The notes: generated by a model not told the origin, from the sequence alone. A DNA stretch of 64,000 nt from Paramacrobiotus metropolitanus (GCF_019649055.1 NW_026570236.1:682001-746000); one strand, 5' to 3'; shown: positions 12,658-25,227, numbered from the stretch's first letter. Numbers and translations: made by a program.

Positions 12658-15485
12658 ATGTTTACTTTAAGCTCCCTCGTTATATTATTCTGTATTGTGC
12701 CCTTCCTTGCCAGTGCCGGTGCACGGTCTGCAAGCAAGTCAGTATTGCACGATATTGATGTCATAATCAAAGAAGAAATGTCGGCATGCCATCTAGACCG
12801 GAAATTCGGTTATGGCGTTGCTGTTATTGCAAAAAATTATATTGGAAAAGGAATTAGAAGAGATGTGACATTTACTTCTGGATATGGATACCGGGATTTG
12901 GACAAGAAAACCTATGCCGACGCGAACACCATGTTTTGTATTGGATCGATTTCAAAACATATTACCGCAACGTTGTTGGTCCATTTATTGGATTTACTGC
13001 AAGAACGAGGGCACCGGTTAGTAACTTATTTTTTTAGTACTTGTGCATGTACTTCTGCTGCTGCCACAGGCATGGTATCTTTAAATTTCCGTACGAATTT
13101 TTGTTAAATTTGTAAAGTTGTTACACTGCGACATCAACGGTTACTGCTAATTACTAAACATTACAGCAGTCTACTCGTACTACGAGTAGATAATCAGCCA
13201 GCAGCACGATAACTCTCTATAACTAAATCACCGCATGTAGAAAACTTCCGTACTTACTGCTCAGAAGTCACGATAAATACGAAAAATTAGCCAGATCGTA
13301 TTAACTATTATCCTCGCAAATTGTGTAGCTACCTATCGTTTCAAATAGGTACAACCTGCAGACACTGGTCACCGAACTTGACAAAGATTTGAACTTTCCG
13401 GGATCACAGTTTATTGGCATTACCCTGGAGGATGTCCTTAGCCATCGAACGGGAATCGCGGGTATGGGTAATCAGTTCTCTAACAACATGCACTACTGCA
13501 TGCATCAACTATGCATTTCTGTATAGTCAGACATGCATTTGGGTAGCCTTCCGTTAGCGGTTAACTTACCATTACACTTGCAATAGTACTTGTACTAATG
13601 TACACGTACAAATGCTTTGAAGAAAATATTATGAGCATACCCTTATTGCCCGAAACGTAAAAACTATTATTCCGTAAATAAACCCATGAAAATGAAACAT
13701 CCACTAAGGACACTGGTGTTTTGGACAATGTAATGTATTTGTACTATGTTTTCACAGATTATCTGGCTCCTATCCTTCTGGGAACACCCAGGAATACGAC
13801 AAGAAAACATGCTGCCTGGGCTGCCGCCAATGCTCCGCGCGTCTTCCCCAACAGACAGCGTTATATGTACAACAACCACGTCTTCGGTGCAGCAGGTACA
13901 GTGTAATGTACAACAAAAAACTTTCGGTCCGAAGAAAAGTCGTTTTTGGCGTTCCTCGCTGGCATGAGGATAAACAAAACGCGCGCGATTACAGCGTCAG
14001 CCTACCACGATATGTGTAATCCATCTTGCATAAAAACTTGAATATACCAGATTTTGGTTACAATAATCATATCGCGGTAACCATCAGCTCACAATTCTTC
14101 CCCAAATGACCAAATTTTCATATGCAGCGTGCACAAAGTCTGCCAATTGCAAAAGTGACTTTTGCAGGCTACTTTGCGGAAGTCCTTGCCAGAAAGCTAT
14201 TGGGCCGTTCTGTTACATGGGAAGAGTTGTTGGACATGTATTTCTTTGAGCCATTGGGAATACACCGTGATGTCGATTTCGCCGGCTATAATTTTACATC
14301 CTTTTCAAGACTGTCCTTTCCACATTTGTCCGAGAATCTTCGCTACCGTGCAATGGACGCAAGAACGGTGGACCTAATCGAACCAACTGGCCCTTCAGGG
14401 TAACCGCTTACGTGTACACGGGCCCAAGCCAAGACAAAATTGCTTTTTGTCAATTTTTGAACTGATGACCATGCCGTATGAATCTTAGATTATTAATTTG
14501 CATGTGCGGTACCTTAACTGTGAACTTTTTAGTTCTGTGTGCATGACGCCCAATGCTATGGCGGTATGGATGCAGTTCATGCTTGAGCGGGGTCAGCATA
14601 GATTTCGACAGTTGATTTCAAGTAAAACTTTGGAGGACACGTGGAAAACACGAATAATGGGCCTACCCGAGCCACCTCATCCTCCCGCAACGAACCTGGG
14701 AAACCGAACGTTTACACTGGCCGAATACCAACAAGAGATGCTCGAGAACCTGGGCTATGGATTAGGATGGATGGAGACAAGACATCGAGGTACAGTATAT
14801 GTACAGTACATGAACAAATGCCACACTTACCGGTGTATGCACAGACACACATCGATTCGGTTTTCTTGTATAATTATCGGGAATTATCATTACAGGGCAT
14901 CGATTAGTGCAGCATTCAGGCGGATACCTCAGCTACATGTCGCTATATTCTATCTTTCCGGATCAGGATATCAGCATTTTCACCACTTCCGCTGGACCCT
15001 ACATTGGCATTACTTCGGAAATGAACACCAGGTTGCATTATCGACTGTTTGACTATTTCATGCAACTCGCTCCTCTGAATCCAGCGGACAGTGTTTGTGC
15101 TCAGGTCTTCAATAGCAGCATTCCCAAAGCGCCATCTGTATCAAATCCTGCTACTGTGGTAACTGTCGATAACAAATATTATATTGGTGAGTACTACCAT
15201 CCGGTGCACGGCATCCTGAAGATCGAAGACGGTAGTCCAATGAAGGCCTTCATGGGTCGCGAGGGCAACGCCACGATTGAATGCACAACATCGGTGTCCC
15301 AGTGTTTGCTGCGGTTTCACGGGATTACGTGGTGGGTGTCGGGATCGGATGGTTATGGAACACCAGACTTATTAGGGATCGGCTTCAATTTCGCCCCGGA
15401 TGGTTTTGTCAACCAAGTTACGGTCCCTATGTACTGCTTGGCAGATCCGCCACTTTTCGAGAGAGTATCGAAAAACAGAACCTAA
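12658..15485 (+). CDS. Secreted beta-lactamase-like (LACTB/S12 family) protein 2
   Basis: Exons 12658-13016, 13349-13461, 13758-13895, 14168-14399, 14533-14789 and 14896-15485 join to 562 codons. Exons 2-5 have exactly the same lengths as in gene 1 (113, 138, 232 and 257 bp) and the same phases. The N-terminus is a clear signal peptide with a Leu/Val/Phe core ending ASAGA. Catalytic boxes are SISK in exon 1, YNN in exon 3 and HSGG in exon 6. The tail has the EYYHPVHG block and the paired cysteines. It is the best-preserved copy, with no breaks. It is most like gene 3, which points to a duplication more recent than the split from gene 1. It is probably a secreted serine hydrolase; the substrate is unknown. 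Confidence 0.9.
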
Positions 15486-15825
15486 TTTTATTGACAAGAC
15501 AATATAGTGCTAAATAAGGTGGTGTGTTATAAGATTCGTATCTTCACTGGTTGTGATAAGGAACTTCTTTGACAATTCTCGAAGTGCGAACTATGCACTG
15601 ATGTCGAATTATTTAAAAATGGGTGGTCATAAAATAAAATTGCACAACATTATTACTGCAAACATGACATTGTTTTATCAAAACAAGTGAGCAGTCAAGG
15701 AACACCAGTTAGATTAATAAAACAGGTACTTATGAGTACTGTAGCTGGTGGCTACCCTACGTGCAGCATTAGCATCTATATAACATACAACTCACAAGTA
15801 CTGTGTACAGAGTTCGTATTGTCTA
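15486..15825. other. 3' flank of beta-lactamase-like gene 2
   Basis: About 340 bp up to the retroelement target site. An AATAAA at 15633-15638, roughly 150 bp past the stop codon, is a likely poly(A) signal for gene 2. Nothing else is seen. Confidence 0.55.
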
Positions 15826-15839
15826 TAATTAATCCTCTT
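15826..15839. repeat. Target-site duplication, left copy
   Basis: TAATTAATCCTCTT here is repeated exactly at 17286-17299. The two copies bracket the retroelement fragment, which is the mark of target-primed insertion. Confidence 0.85.
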
Positions 15840-17285
15840 TGTCCAGTCCTTTCCTGATTTGCAGTTCCCACACCTGGATGAGTTGACCTACCTTGGTGCA
15901 CCATTACACAGCGACGCAGTTGCGGGCACTCTCGTCGCCGAAACTGAAAAGATCGCGAGGATGACTCAGCGTTTGACTCTCTTGCCTGCTCACCATGCTT
16001 TGTACCTTCTGAAATGTAGTATGGGACCTGTAAGAATGATTTACAGATTACGCACTGCACGTTGTTATCTTCAACCAGATTTGTTGCGACAGTTCGACAG
16101 AATGATAATCGGCTGCCTGTGCGCAGTTACCAAATTACCGACGCCATATGGATGCAAGCGTCCTTGCCGGTCGCACAGGGTGGTCTCGGAATTCGGAGCA
16201 TTGAGAAGCTAGCTCTGCCGGCCTTTTTGGCCTCGGCTTACTCAGTGGCTCAACTTACCTGCGAGATAGTTGATTTCGACCCGGAAAGGTACTGTCGTGG
16301 CGCCGTAGAAGAGTGGCAGCGAATGAGCGGGGCTGATCTCCCGACTCTCGAAACCCGAAAGCACCAGAAAACATGGGACGAACCAGTCATCCAGGGTTCA
16401 ACGGAAGCTTTGTTGGCGGCCGCACAGTCAGACATGTCCAGTGAAGCCCGTCTCCGAGGCGTGAGCAGCAAAGAAAACGGGGCATGGCTGGAAGCGCTCC
16501 CAGCAGCATCACTGGGAAATTTCCTGAACGATACCACACTCAGAATCGCAGTCGGCCTGCGCCTCGGAGTACCGATCACCACACCACACCGTTGCATCTG
16601 CGGTGAATGGGTAGACTCACGAGGATATCATGGCCTAAGTTGCAAAAAAAAGCCGGGGCCGGATGTCCAGACACAGCTGCCTTAATGCCACCTTAAAGCG
16701 CGCCTTCGCTTCAGCAGGTATTGAAACGGAACTGGAACCACCCGGTATCTGCCTAACCAATGGTATGCGTCCCGACGGAGTGACGTTGGTCCCGTGGGAA
16801 AGAGGAAAGATGTTGACCTGGGATGCTACATGTGTGTGCACAGTAGCCTTGTCGCACATCGTGGCAACATCGAAACAAGCGGGAGCAGCCGCGGCGCGCG
16901 CAGAGCAGGATAAAGTGGCGAAGTATCGTGACATCACACCGGACTACATGTTCCGTGCAGTAGGCGTCGAAACACTCGGACCTTTGGGACCAGACGCTTC
17001 TCGCATGGTCACCGAACTCGGACAGATGATACGCGCAGAAACGGGCGAGATACGGGCGATTGAGTATCTGCGCCAGAGGTTCAGCATTGAAATTCAACGC
17101 GGGAATGCGGCCTCCGTCATGGGAACAGCACCAGCATCGGCTAATTTAGATATTTAGATGAGATGTTCAGTATAATCAGACCGTCTATCTCTGTTGTCGG
17201 TTGAGACTGTAGATTACATCTTTATTATGAAAGATTACAGTGTATTATGTGTTGAAGTGATGTAGTTGAACCAATGGATTAAAAG
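15840..17285 (+). mobile_element. 5'-truncated non-LTR retrotransposon copy, R2-like restriction-type endonuclease end
   Basis: A 1.45-kb insertion bracketed by a 14-bp duplication. It encodes only the C-terminal part of a non-LTR polyprotein, ending at the stop near 17157. Visible are the region after the reverse transcriptase core with a QGGLGIRS block, a cysteine-histidine motif of the form C-x-C...H...C (16596-16644), and an RPDG then WDAT pair (16770-16830). That pair fits the PD-(D/E)xK restriction-like endonuclease of R2-type elements. The frame changes twice, near 16125-16140 and in the A8 run at 16644-16651, so this copy is dead. The catalytic RT core is missing. About 130 bp of 3' UTR follow the stop. 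Family placement rests on motif order and is an inference. Confidence 0.85.
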
Positions 17286-17299
17286 TAATTAATCCTCTT
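17286..17299. repeat. Target-site duplication, right copy
   Basis: Exact second copy of the 14-bp sequence at 15826-15839. It marks the 3' end of the non-LTR insertion. Confidence 0.85.
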
Positions 17300-17919
17300 G
17301 TAATTGTGGATGCTGTATTGTACAGTGCATTGGCGTAATATATTTATTTTCTTGTTATCATGCGTGCATCGTACTCGTGCGCTGCCCACTCGCTAGACAG
17401 ATGCGCACAAATTTCTGTTGGAGTCGCTGATTTTTAAAAATTAATGTCCTAAATTCAACACCAAAATGCTTACTCGGAGTAACTATTGAGCTGTCGTTTT
17501 TGACAGTCATAGTTGTGCCAGTATCATATTTGTACACTTTGTAGCTTCTATCAATGGCGCCCGCTCAGAACGTCAGTTTGTTTTCATGGTCAGCATTAAT
17601 TTTACCACATTAGTACTTTGTGTTTGTAGTACAAGTCTAAGAATTTGTTGATTTGCAGTTTCCCAGTTTATTACACAAACGCTGCAGCTGTAGCGTTGAC
17701 GAAGCGTTCAGTCCTTGAAAAATGTCACTTCTGGCTGCTGTTGTACTGAGCACATGTGCCAAATTGGCGGAAAAATTCTCGACCACATTTTTATGTTTTT
17801 CAAAATCTTACACATTATTACGAAGAAGCAGCCAGTGTACTTTCGTGGTTACTGCAGTCCTGCAGTAAACTGTCACTTCTGACCGGCGCTGCGCGAGCTC
17901 ATATGTATAATCCGAGAAA
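17300..17919. other. Intergenic upstream of beta-lactamase-like gene 3
   Basis: About 620 bp with no supported gene. It should contain the promoter of gene 3, but no TATA box is evident. Confidence 0.5.
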
Positions 17920-20511
17920 ATGTTCAACTATGATATTATTTTCAGGTTGCTAGTACGTATTGCAACCTTTTTTACCAGTTTTAGCTCCAAACCCGGGACA
18001 ACGTCAATGACTGGCGATATTGATTTGATAATTAGAGAAGAGCTATCAGCGTGCCATTTGGACCAGAAAGCCGGTTACGGTGTGGTGGTGATTGCAAAAA
18101 ATCGTCTTGAAAACGGCGTCAAAAGGGACGTTATATTCACATCCGGATATGGATATCGGGATTTGGGCAAGAAGACGCCTGCCGACGCGGACACAATGTT
18201 CTGTATTGGGTCTATGTCCAAACATATGACCGCAACATTGTTGGTGCATATATTAGACCTGCTACATGAGGAAGGGCACCGGTTAGTAAAAGTCACGCTT
18301 AGCTTATAGGGATTCTTGTCACCATCCGTAAAATTTATTTATTATGTCTGTAGTTAATCAGTTTGATAGCGCATTAATTGTATTGTCAGATAATGAATCA
18401 TATAATACATTAAAAATTTTATTAAAGTCTAATTATACTATGACTAATTATACTATGACTAATTATACTATACTAATTATACTATGTCTATGTTATTATT
18501 ATGTATGCGATTTGTATATATGCAGGTACACGTTACAGACAGTGATCACTGAACTTGATCCCGATTTGAACTTCCCTGGATCACAGTTCATTAACATTAC
18601 TTTGGAAGATGTTCTTAGCCATCGCACAGGCCTTACAGGTACCGATATTGTTATTACAACCGTATCCATCATGGCATAAACGACAGCCAATTAAACGCAA
18701 CATTGGCTGAGTTTGTCCACATGCATGTGTCATGTGTGCTATGAACGCAAACCTGGTTTAACCATTTAATTTGCATGTTCAGCTACGAATTACTTACCGA
18801 ATAACTTGTAAAAACTGGGTTAATAACAAAATTTGTAGATTATCTCGCTCCTCTCCTTGTGGGGTCGCTCAGAAACACGACAAGAAAACATTCGGCATGG
18901 GGCGCCGCGAATGCTCCGCGGTTGTACCCAAATAGGCAGCGCTATATGTACAACAACCACGTTTTCGGTACAGCAGGTAAGTTTTGCTTCAAAACTGGCA
19001 ACAAATCATCCATAAAATGCTAATTGCAGTGACCTTTGCAGGATACTTCGCGGAAATCCTTGCAGAAAAACTGCTGGGACATCCTGTAACGTGGGAAGAG
19101 TTGTTAAAATTATATTTTTCAAACCATTGGGAATTCAGCCTGACGTTGACATAGCAGGCTATAACTTCACATCATTTTCAAGATTGTCATTACCCTATAT
19201 TTTGTCGGAGACTGACGGTTATCGCGCAATGGACGAGAAGACAATAAGCCTGATCGAGCCGCTTGGGCCTTCTGGGTAAAATACTTTCGCGCTCCTTCTC
19301 ACCTTAACAATCCGACTGTAAATCTGGTAAATGGCAAACCGCTAAAACCCGTGTTTTTGTATTTTACAATGTACTGTACACTCTGAAAAGAGTTCTAAAA
19401 CGTACAATACATCAGGGCGCTGTATGTATTGTACAGATGCGTTTGCACACAGGACAGCGTTAAAAGCTGAACAATCTCATTTTTTAATCTGTTAGTGGTG
19501 CCTGTTTAACTCCCAACGCAATGGCTGTTTGGATGCAGTTCCTGCTCGACCGGGGGCGGTTCAAGTCTAGACAGCTGATTTCACGTAGAACTTTGGAAGA
19601 CACATGGAAATCGCGCATTTCCGGTTTGCCCAACCCACCGGACCATCCTGCATCAAATTTAGGAAATCGGACGTTTACAATAAAGGAATACGGACAAGAA
19701 TTCATCGAGAACGTTGGTTATGGTTTAGGGTGGATGGAAACCAGGCACCGAGGTGCGTTCTATACTGTTTACGTATATTATGTAACTGTAAGTTGTAATT
19801 ATAATATTCATCAGCACAACGTCGCCTAAAGAAAATTATGTAAGACGTACGTACGTCCGCGTCCGTCGCGCGACGGACCGCATTACACTAAAGGTTACGA
19901 AAATCTGTTACTTATCGTTAGGTTACCGGTACCTTCAGCATTCAGGCGGATATCTCAGTTATACATCCCTGTACTCGATTGTTCCGGATCACGATATCAG
20001 CATATTCACCACTTCGGCTGGACCATATAATGAAATTGTATCGGAAATGAATCAACGCTTGCACTATCGGCTGTTTGACTATATAATGCAACTGGCTCCT
20101 CTAAATCCAGCGGACAACGTTTGTGTAGAACTGGACACCCAGAATGCCAGCATTCCCGCAGTGCCATCGACGCCAGACATTGCCAGCGCAGTACAAATTG
20201 ATAATACGTTTTATACCGGCGAGTATTACCATCCGGTGCACGGGATTTTGAAAATTGAAGACGGTAACCCCATGAAGGCTTTCATGGGCCGCGAGGGCAA
20301 CACTACCATTGAGTGTACAACTTCGGTGTCACTGTGCTCGCTGCGCTTTCACGGGATTGTGTGGTGGGTGTCGGAACCGGATAGCTATGGAGCGACACCC
20401 GGATTATTAGAGATTAGCTTTAATTTTACCAGTGATGGTTTCGTCAGCCATGTTACATTGCCGATGTACTGCCTCGCGGTTCCACCTGTTTTCGAAAGAG
20501 TATCAACATAG
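17920..20511 (+). pseudogene. Beta-lactamase-like protein 3, frame broken in exon 4
   Basis: Exons 17920-18281, 18526-18638, 18839-18976, 19042-19275, 19496-19752 and 19922-20511 follow the same plan as genes 1 and 2. The SxxK box is SMSK, YNN is kept in exon 3 and HSGG in exon 6. The spliced length is 1694 bp, not a multiple of three. In exon 4 the reading frame slips by one base in the T5 run at 19115-19119, where the paralogues read Tyr-Phe-Phe-Glu-Pro. Without correction translation stops at a TAG about 40 bases later. Every splice site and the rest of the frame are intact, so the break is either very recent or a homopolymer error in the assembly. If it is an error, this is a third functional secreted hydrolase. 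Confidence 0.8.
18429..18487. repeat. Short tandem repeat, ~15-bp AT-rich unit
   Basis: Three to four imperfect copies of CTAATTATACTATGA lie in intron 1 of beta-lactamase-like gene 3. This is a simple local duplication. Confidence 0.85.
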
Positions 20512-21728
20512 CAAATTAAAACAGATCTGTATCAAGATAAGGTGATGCAGTACCATGCAGTTATAATGATAATACTATATCTATATAACTTTAAAAAACA
20601 ACGCATAGCCTGTCGTGTATACAGCACACTGCATATAAAATTGGTATTCGCTAAAAGTTGGCGTAAAAAACTTAACATCAATTAGCGCTCTCATTCATAA
20701 AGTAGATGAAACATTGAAATTTAAAAGGAATCTTTATGATTAACAGTGTTCGGTTTTTATACGAATGCTTTCGCAGAGGTGATCAGTAGTTACCGTAGCG
20801 GCTCGTGGACCGGAAGTGAAATTGTCAGGGTATGTACAGAGCGAATAGTCCCAAAAACCAGCAACATGTACCGGGTAAGGATACTTCAAGTGGAAACGTA
20901 TACACTAAAATAATATTGCCAAGGTTATAAGTCCTTGATTAATTATTTATATACGTATGGTAATTATAATAATTATGACGACTATTTTCATTATTGTATC
21001 AATTCCGACAATTCGTACGTGTACCGAGTACATAATTTGGTAATTATACGCCCGCTCAAGTCCCCAACGGATTCGCTCACCTGAATTGTAAAATTGATTG
21101 ATACGTTCAATAATGTAGTAGTGTTACGTAACCTGAACACGCGAAAGGTATTGTTGTAATCAGAGCGGAAAATTTTATCAAAATCTTGTGTGGAAGTAAG
21201 TAATCGTACTGTAAGTACTGTACGGGCGGGTTTTTTGGGTTTGAATCAGCATGCACCGCGTGCGGCGGTTACTTAATAGTGCACAATCAGTGTCAGAATG
21301 GCGTGACTCAGTCATGAGCTCAGCAGATGCGGATTATACTCCGCATCTGCTCAGCTCCTGCCTCGCGGTAAATCCCCTCTGACTGCAGCTTCGGAAACAG
21401 ATGTGAAATCTGTTCCAAAATCAAAAATGCAGCGTTGCTCCTCTTCATTTTTGTATCGTCTTGTTTCAGATTTATTAATGATAAGCATATTTCCCCGTGT
21501 AAATGTTTTTATAACCTTATTAAAGTCTGCCTGAATGGGACGTGCTTGAAATTATTTGGATTTATTAATCAGTAATTTGTAATTGTATGGACCGAATTCT
21601 TACTATCGACGCTTGTCTATGATCCGGTCTTCCTTTTCAGCATTGCGTGTTGGTGGAATTTCCGATATATGGTTTATCTCATCTCTTCGAATCCTTTTGT
21701 TCTCACTGTATTGCCTTGAGATCTCAAA
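20512..21728. other. Intergenic, beta-lactamase-like gene 3 to Lunapark
   Basis: About 1.2 kb without a supported gene. A perfect 12-bp inverted repeat with a 6-base loop lies at 21322-21351 in a locally GC-richer stretch (about 21240-21400). This stretch may be part of the upstream region of Lunapark. Confidence 0.5.
21322..21351. repeat. Perfect 12-bp stem, 6-base loop inverted repeat
   Basis: AGCAGATGCGGA and its exact reverse complement are separated by TTATAC. It lies about 380 bp upstream of the Lunapark start. It could be a protein-binding palindrome or RNA hairpin; no role is shown. Confidence 0.8.
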
Positions 21729-24047
21729 ATGGGAGTATTGTTGTCAAAATTCAGGGTACGTGAACCTCAAAATCATGAAAAGCGCCTACTATAGACTATA
21801 GTTATTGCAGTAACTCTGTAACGAGGTACCTGAATATCGTTATTGTTTGCTTGATTTGAAGATTTGAGGCTCTTTTGCTTGATAGTTACACTTACTTTTA
21901 GGAAGCTCTCTTTGCTCCTTTTGTATTGTATAATGATAACTTAGTTATTTTCAGAAAGCGAAGACCGAAGAGACTGCTGAAGAAAAATTGGCAAAAATTG
22001 AATCTCAGATCAAAAGCCTGGACGAAATTATCCAGCAGGATCGGCAACGGGAGAAACGCATCTGGGCTAGTTTCCTCTTTATCACGGGATTCCTCTACGT
22101 TACCGTTGCGGGTATTCTCCATTTCTTTGTTCTGGAGCGCAGCACAATAATCGATTATGCGAAATTGGTTCTCATTTGGATCACGCCAGTCTTTCTGTGA
22201 GTGATGCGAAGAATATTGGAGCTGTGTGGTTTCTGCAGCTTTCTTGCGTTTGGCTTGCGCAGTCTTGGAGGGCTTTTGGTAGTGCATTATGCTCATAAAT
22301 ATTTATATAATGATTGTACGAATACCGTAGTTAACATACAGTCGTATATAATAATTTAACGTATAATTTTCTAAGATGTGCTTTAATTTTGTGCTGTGCT
22401 GATGTGCTAAGATGTTCTTAAATTTTCCCTACTCGGGTAGTTTTTCCGGGAAGTTGCAGAAATAGTTAGTTGAGAATCTGGTAAAATTGTAGAATTTAAA
22501 TGCGAGAGGTGAGGTAAATTGAAATACGAGTGATTAGATTAGTAGAGTTACTAATTAATTATTAACGTGCACCACTGCACATGGTTGATTTGTTATTCTT
22601 GTGAGTGTTAGAACAGTTATGATACATGGGCTTGAAGCTAATAATATTTCGTTTGTGGTCTCCGCGTTTGTGTAGTCGTTTGGTTGTTCTGTGTGGCAGA
22701 CGCACTTGATTGTCGTGTGAAAATAATAACCGATAATTCCAGAGCATGTGCGAGGTGAAAAGATAAATTCCAGTTGTTGTTTTTTTGCAGCATTTATTTC
22801 CTCCAAAGATGGATCCCCTGGTATTTTGAGCGTCGGATTCTAGTGAAAAAAGAGAAACTAATCAAATTCCGTCAAGATAAGAAGAAGATCCTGGATCACG
22901 TGCGAGACAATGAGCCGTACAATAAAGCCAAAGCCATTCTGGAGAAATACGATCCGCTTTCCGTCACACCACGGGGCTCCACTCAGGCCGTGCCTTCCCA
23001 TCCCCAGGTCCGTTCGGGCAGCAATGTGAGCCTGACGAAAATGCCTGTGACACCGTTTCCCCCCACCGCAGCACCGGGTCCACGCCCTCCTTTACCCCAG
23101 CCGCGACCAGGCGCCAATAATTTTTACCCGCCGCCATATGCGCAAAATCGGGATTTGGTCTATGGCCGACCGCCACAGATCAAGCACCGCACCACCATGG
23201 ATCGTATGCTGGATTTTCTCGTTAAGGATGGCCCGGAGAACCGTATGGCGTTGATATGCCGGAATTGTGGGGCGCATAATGGGTTGGTTATGCTGGATGA
23301 ATTTGATTATACAGGTAAAAAATACTGTAATTAAAAACACGTTTTTCTTCACTGCGAGAATGTACTAGCTAGCAGTAAAGATAAAATTGATGTGTTAGTA
23401 AAATGATGCGAGTTAACACACTCCAAATTTGATTGTGTTGAATTTCTGATTAACATTGTTTGCACCGATTGGTTGCCGATTTTTGGTTGTTGTTTGATTT
23501 TTCTTTGGCTACGTTTTATGCCACAGTGGCTCTTTTCTTTAAATACCAGTACACTGTGACTGTTGTACACAACTTTTTTAGCTTCTTTTCTGGCGAAAAG
23601 TGTTTTATTTTGTGAAAATAGTTTTTGCCCGTTTTAGGATTTAAATGTTTCGAGTGCCACATGCCGAATCCGTCTCGTAAGCCTCGTCCGATTGTTTCGC
23701 GACCGAGCATAAGCGCGGAAGGACAGCGCAGCGGATCCTTTCCTCTAACCGGCTCATTGGACAACCAGTCCGAGTCGTCCAGCTCATCAGAGGAAGAAGA
23801 CGAGACCACCGCTACCCGCATCGCGGAAGAAGAAACACCGGTGCATCAGGCCACCGTCAAATCAGCGGCGACCATTGTCCAGCATGAAGATATACCGCGC
23901 GTTTCCGTGGCGGCTGTGGATCCGAGTTTAGAGGAAAGTGATACGGGCAGTGAGAGCGATGTGGAGGAGGAGGATTCACCGCCCGACAGCTCACCGACGG
24001 CGGCACCGTTGCCGGTGGAAGCCGAGCGTCCCGCCGTTGTGGCCTGA
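21729..24047 (+). CDS. LNPK: Lunapark, ER three-way-junction protein
   Basis: Lunapark stabilises three-way junctions of the tubular endoplasmic reticulum (family knowledge). Exons 21729-21755, 21955-22196, 22791-23314 and 23638-24047 join to 400 codons, the usual size. Exon 1 encodes only nine residues (MGVLLSKFR), matching the family's short N-terminus with its Gly2. A coiled-coil stretch precedes two membrane segments (residues ~43-67 and ~75-95), forming the reticulon-like hairpin. After them come a second basic helix, a Pro-rich linker and the Lunapark zinc ribbon Cys246-x2-Cys249-x18-Cys268-x2-Cys271, split by the last intron. The acidic Ser/Glu-rich tail is poorly conserved. It is single copy and intact. 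The micro-exon start is the only inferred boundary. Confidence 0.93.
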
Positions 24048-24362
24048 TTGGAATTGTGCTTCCGCTTCGTAGTTAATATGTAGTTGTGCTCAAAGTGTGG
24101 TTGGGAATTGGTAGAGGCTATCTAGTCGTTTTTGTCTCAAGATATCAGCGGGATTGTTTTTGGGAATTGGCTTGAGACCCTCCTTAATGTTAAGTATTTC
24201 AGTGACAGTTTGCTTTGTTGAATAATCGCTTCCAGCGTTTCTCACTATTTGCATTGCATATCTGCTCAGCAGATTTGCTATTGTGTCATCGACAGTTTCT
24301 AAATTAAAGATTGTTCATTGGAATCAAATTTGTATCTAAGCGATAAATGGAATTTGCCTTTA

Positions 24363-24368
24363 AATAAA
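24363..24368 (+). terminator. Likely poly(A) signal of LNPK
   Basis: AATAAA about 315 bp after the Lunapark stop codon, in AT-rich sequence. It is a plausible cleavage/polyadenylation signal. Confidence 0.55.
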
Positions 24369-24972
24369 TTATTCAAAAATGTGTATCGCTTGTCATGATA
24401 GGACAGGGGCCACAGGGCTATGCCTTTGCAGATTTTGGAGATAGTCGTATCAAAGGTTCGTTAATATTATTAGTTGTACAGTAGTTCCAAGTCACCGACT
24501 AAATCCTTGTCTGACCCGAAATGGCAATTGGCGCTGTACAGTAATAAATGTCTGTAATTTGCCGCGGTTTTTAACGTCAAAAGTAGAAAAAATTTTAAAT
24601 TTAAAGTGCTGCAATGAGCGATTTTCCTTCGCCCTTGCAAGTACAGTAATACTCGTACTTATCGAATAGACATACAATCATACAGATTCATACTGTATTG
24701 TACCGGCATTTCGCAGTATCGTACCGCTTTCCGGCTTACCGGGTTAGTGCATCATACTGTATTTACTTATCGTAAATTTGTACTGTTGTACAGATGTTCT
24801 GAATGTTCTTTTGCGGTATATTTTTGTTTTGAATTAACCCATATTGCACAAGTGCACACGCGAATTTCAAATTTCTTTGCGTATGATAATTTGCATTAAA
24901 AATCGTTTTCATTAGTACATCTGTCTGTGCGAATTTTTTAACAAAAATTCGTCAGTAATTCTGATCGGGCTT

Positions 24973-24980
24973 TATAAAAA
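24973..24980 (+). promoter_or_regulatory. TATA box of the small-peptide ORF
   Basis: TATAAAAA lies 27 bases before the ATG at 25000. A start site 25-30 bases downstream would fall almost on that ATG. Either the leader is extremely short or the ATG at 25045 is used. Confidence 0.5.
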
Positions 24981-24999
24981 GATCGGTCGTAAAGAAACA

Positions 25000-25167
25000 A
25001 TGTTTCCGCCGTTACTCATTGTCGCCGGCATTATAATACTCATGGGTCGCTCCGTGCACCCCGATATTCCGGTCAAGGCACTCGGTCACTGGATGTCTGC
25101 GTCCGCGCAACACCAGAGCACAGGGTCCACTTCAATTTCCATGAAATACCGCTCGGTCGCTTATTGA
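25000..25167 (+). CDS. Candidate small peptide with signal-peptide-like N-terminus, 55 aa
   Basis: An uninterrupted single-exon ORF from ATG 25000 to TGA 25165-25167. It is locally more GC-rich than its surroundings and has codon-like third positions. The first ~18 residues (MFPPLLIVAGIIILMGRS) form a hydrophobic core like a secretion signal. The remainder is short, with His, Ser and Thr and no cysteines. A TATAAAAA lies 27 bases upstream and an AATAAA at 25228-25233 follows 60 bases after the stop, so the whole unit resembles a compact gene. I do not recognise the protein. It could be a secreted peptide or a chance ORF. Confidence 0.45.
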   Translation: MFPPLLIVAGIIILMGRSVHPDIPVKALGHWMSASAQHQSTGSTSISMKYRSVAY

Positions 25168-25227
25168 ATTTCCGGCGCTTTCGAATTCCCTTGGACTATA
25201 CGTCTGAAAACTGAAATACCGCTATTC

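Noticed and set aside
7105-20511. Recent horizontal transfer of a bacterial beta-lactamase
   Set aside because: Six conserved introns, signal peptides and a shared C-terminal domain point to an established animal family; any transfer would be ancient.
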